Positions 62,573-64,000 of a stretch of 64,000 bases of DNA are shown here, in pieces. Under the pieces are notes generated by a model. That model saw only the letters and a list, made by a program, of their open reading frames with translations. It was not told where the DNA came from and did not search any database. Numbering within the stretch: position 1 is the first letter of the stretch; each line of letters starts with the position of its first letter. The position numbers were made by a program, and so were the translations under genes. Source of the DNA: Hydrogenophaga sp. (lineage in GTDB: Bacteria > Pseudomonadota > Gammaproteobacteria > Burkholderiales > Burkholderiaceae_C); assembly GCF_011390835.1 (NCBI RefSeq), contig NZ_JAABRQ010000004.1, positions 1 through 64,000 on the forward strand. Reading direction: 5' to 3'.

Positions 62573-62620
62573 CGCCCCTCAAGGGGCAACACCTGCGGCC
62601 CGGCAAAACCGGTTCCGCGG
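62573..62620 (+). repeat. Short intergenic hairpin repeat, copy 3
   Basis: The spacer downstream of the EAL gene carries CGCCCCTCAAGGGG (62573-62586, exact match to 42161-42174) and then the 27-base core (62594-62620) shared with 44963-44989 and 33828-33854. It may end the upstream transcript, but no T-run is present. Confidence 0.65.
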
Positions 62621-62676
62621 TATTCTGGGCTTCGGTCACGCGCGCCGGGCTGCGTTTCGCAAGGCGCTGGCCAGCA

Positions 62677-64000
62677 TCAACCCAATGACGTGAACAGGGC
62701 GACGTTGCCGCCGGCCGCGGTGGTGTTGATGCTGACGGTCTGCTCGGAACAGAAACGTGTCAGATAGTGCGGGCCGCCGGCCTTAGGGCCGGTGCCGGAC
62801 AAGCCCTCACCGCCAAACGGCTGCACGCCGACCACGGCGCCGATCATGTTGCGATTCACGTAGACGTTGCCCACGCGCGCCGCCGCGGCCAGCTGTCGGG
62901 CGCGGCTGTCGATGCGGGTCTGAATGCCCAGCGTGAGGCCATACCCGAGAGCGTTGATCTGCCGCATCACCGCCATCGGGTCGCCACCCCAGCGCACGAC
63001 CTGCAGCACCGGGCCAAAGATCTCCTGCTTCACGCCCGCAATCGAAGCCACCTCGAACATCTGCGGCGGGATCAGGTTGGGCATGGCGCCGGATTGGACC
63101 GGTGGCAAAAGCCCCTTCGCCTCGCGGTATAGGCGCTTCACATGCTGTCCGATGCCTTCGAACGCCTCCGCATCGATCACCGGCCCCAGGTCGGTCGCGA
63201 AATCAACGGTTGGGCCCGCCTGGAGCTCGCGCGCCGCACCTTCGATCATCTCGATCACGCCATCGGCGATGCCTTCGTGCACACACAGCAGGCGCAAGGC
63301 CGAACAGCGCTGGCCCGCGCTGCGAAAGGCGCTCTGCATCACCGCGTCGGCCACCTGTTCGGGCAAGGCGGTGCTGTCGACCAGCATGGCGTTGATGCCG
63401 CCGGTTTCGGCAATCAGCGGCACGATGGCGCCGTCTTTGGCCGCCAGCGCGCGCTGGATGATCTTGGCCACCTGGGTCGAGCCGGTGAACACCACGCCGG
63501 CAATGCCTGGTTGGGCTACCAGGGTCGCGCCCACGGTTTCACCCGCACCGTGCAGCAACTGCAGCGCGTCGGCTGGCACACCGCATTTGTGCAGGAGTTG
63601 CACCGCCGCCCAAGCCACTCCCGGCGTCTGCTCGGCCGGCTTGGCCAACACGGTGTTGCCGGTGGCCAGCGCCGCGGCGACCTGGCCCATAAAAATCGCG
63701 AGCGGAAAGTTCCAAGGGCTGATGCAGACCCAGGCGCCGCGCCCTTCGAGCCTCAACGTGTTGGTCTCGCCAGTGGGTCCTGGCAGCTCGGTGGGGGTCT
63801 GGATGCGCTGCGCTTCGAGTGCGTAGTAGCGCAGAAAGTCGATCGCCTCGCGAACCTCGGACACCGCATCGCCCCAGGTCTTGTGCGCTTCCTTCACCAG
63901 CAGCGCACAGAAATTCGGTAATTGCGCCTGCAAGGCGTCGGCCGCCTGGTTCAGCATGGCGGCTCGCTTATCCACCGCCTGGTGGTTCCAGGCATCAAAT
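62677..64000 (-). CDS. putA: PutA C-terminal part: L-glutamate-gamma-semialdehyde dehydrogenase (partial)
   Basis: The coding frame is open to the window edge, so the N-terminal part of the gene lies outside. The visible 440 residues are an aldehyde dehydrogenase domain that oxidises glutamate semialdehyde (P5C) to glutamate with NAD+. The NAD-binding segment is SPWNFPLAIFMGQVAAAL, followed by VFTGSTQVAKII. The active-site glutamate is in LIAETGGINAML, and the catalytic cysteine is in SAGQRCSALRLL. The end, VSINTTAAGGNVALFTSLG, is typical of the PutA proline-catabolism enzyme, whose proline dehydrogenase domain would be upstream. The internal GTG at 63975 is not the real start. Confidence 0.88.
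   Translation of the reverse strand, partial: FDAWNHQAVDKRAAMLNQAADALQAQLPNFCALLVKEAHKTWGDAVSEVREAIDFLRYYALEAQRIQTPTELPGPTGETNTLRLEGRGAWVCISPWNFPLAIFMGQVAAALATGNTVLAKPAEQTPGVAWAAVQLLHKCGVPADALQLLHGAGETVGATLVAQPGIAGVVFTGSTQVAKIIQRALAAKDGAIVPLIAETGGINAMLVDSTALPEQVADAVMQSAFRSAGQRCSALRLLCVHEGIADGVIEMIEGAARELQAGPTVDFATDLGPVIDAEAFEGIGQHVKRLYREAKGLLPPVQSGAMPNLIPPQMFEVASIAGVKQEIFGPVLQVVRWGGDPMAVMRQINALGYGLTLGIQTRIDSRARQLAAAARVGNVYVNRNMIGAVVGVQPFGGEGLSGTGPKAGGPHYLTRFCSEQTVSINTTAAGGNVALFTSLG

Overview
The window is GC-rich, densely coded bacterial chromosome. Gene content points to Burkholderiales, most likely a Comamonadaceae member of the Hydrogenophaga/Acidovorax/Variovorax type. The markers are an aerobic benzoyl-CoA (box) pathway, a Bug-family binding protein, a PhaM-like polyhydroxyalkanoate granule protein, a DUF3567 protein, a beta-proteobacterial phosphatidylserine decarboxylase, and short hairpin-forming intergenic repeats. 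I see no tRNA, rRNA, CRISPR array, prophage or insertion sequence. It reads as ordinary chromosome with several accessory catabolic blocks.

Layout. 0.3-6.2 kb (minus strand): an operon of a 3-oxoadipyl-CoA thiolase and an NAD-dependent molybdenum formate dehydrogenase, whose diaphorase chain is a FdsG-FdsB fusion. 6.5-9.5 kb: phosphatidylserine decarboxylase overlapping a ferritin-like protein, then a DUF1269 membrane protein and a ZIP metal transporter. 9.6-17.9 kb: the box cluster, with boxC-boxB-boxA and boxR on the minus strand and benzoate-CoA ligase plus a coupled alpha/beta hydrolase on the plus strand. BoxR-type TGCA repeats overlap good promoters there. 17.9-23.7 kb: Bug-type binding protein, GntR regulator, esterase, FAD amine oxidase and zinc alcohol dehydrogenase. 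23.7-30.4 kb: one giant autotransporter with about 24 glycine-rich repeats. 30.8-38.2 kb: MFS-acyltransferase fusion, XRE regulator, ProQ, FIST, PhaM and a crotonase. 38.3-44.9 kb: DksA-like protein, His-rich protein, VOC protein, orphan amino-acid-type binding protein, fumarylacetoacetase-like hydrolase, IclR regulator, DUF3108 and DUF3567. 45-52.7 kb: AbrB-type membrane protein, ChaN lipoprotein, omega-aminotransferase, PurU, LysR, Hsp20 (with a clear heat-shock promoter) and a GlcD-type oxidase. 52.7-64 kb: a seven-PAS histidine kinase with its response regulator, a biotinyl-carboxyltransferase chain, a GGDEF-EAL enzyme, and the C-terminal end of PutA running off the window.

How the genes work together. 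Benzoate is activated by the ligase, epoxidised by BoxAB and cleaved by BoxC, which releases formate. The product is finally thiolysed to succinyl-CoA and acetyl-CoA. The formate dehydrogenase and thiolase 3.4 kb downstream are therefore the enzymes that would use the formate and the final C6 intermediate of this pathway. BoxD, the semialdehyde dehydrogenase, is not in the window.

I found no convincing new kind of system. The most useful leads are the box/formate association, the BoxR operator layout, the giant repeat autotransporter, the orphan biotinyl-carboxyltransferase and several well-formed candidate operators.
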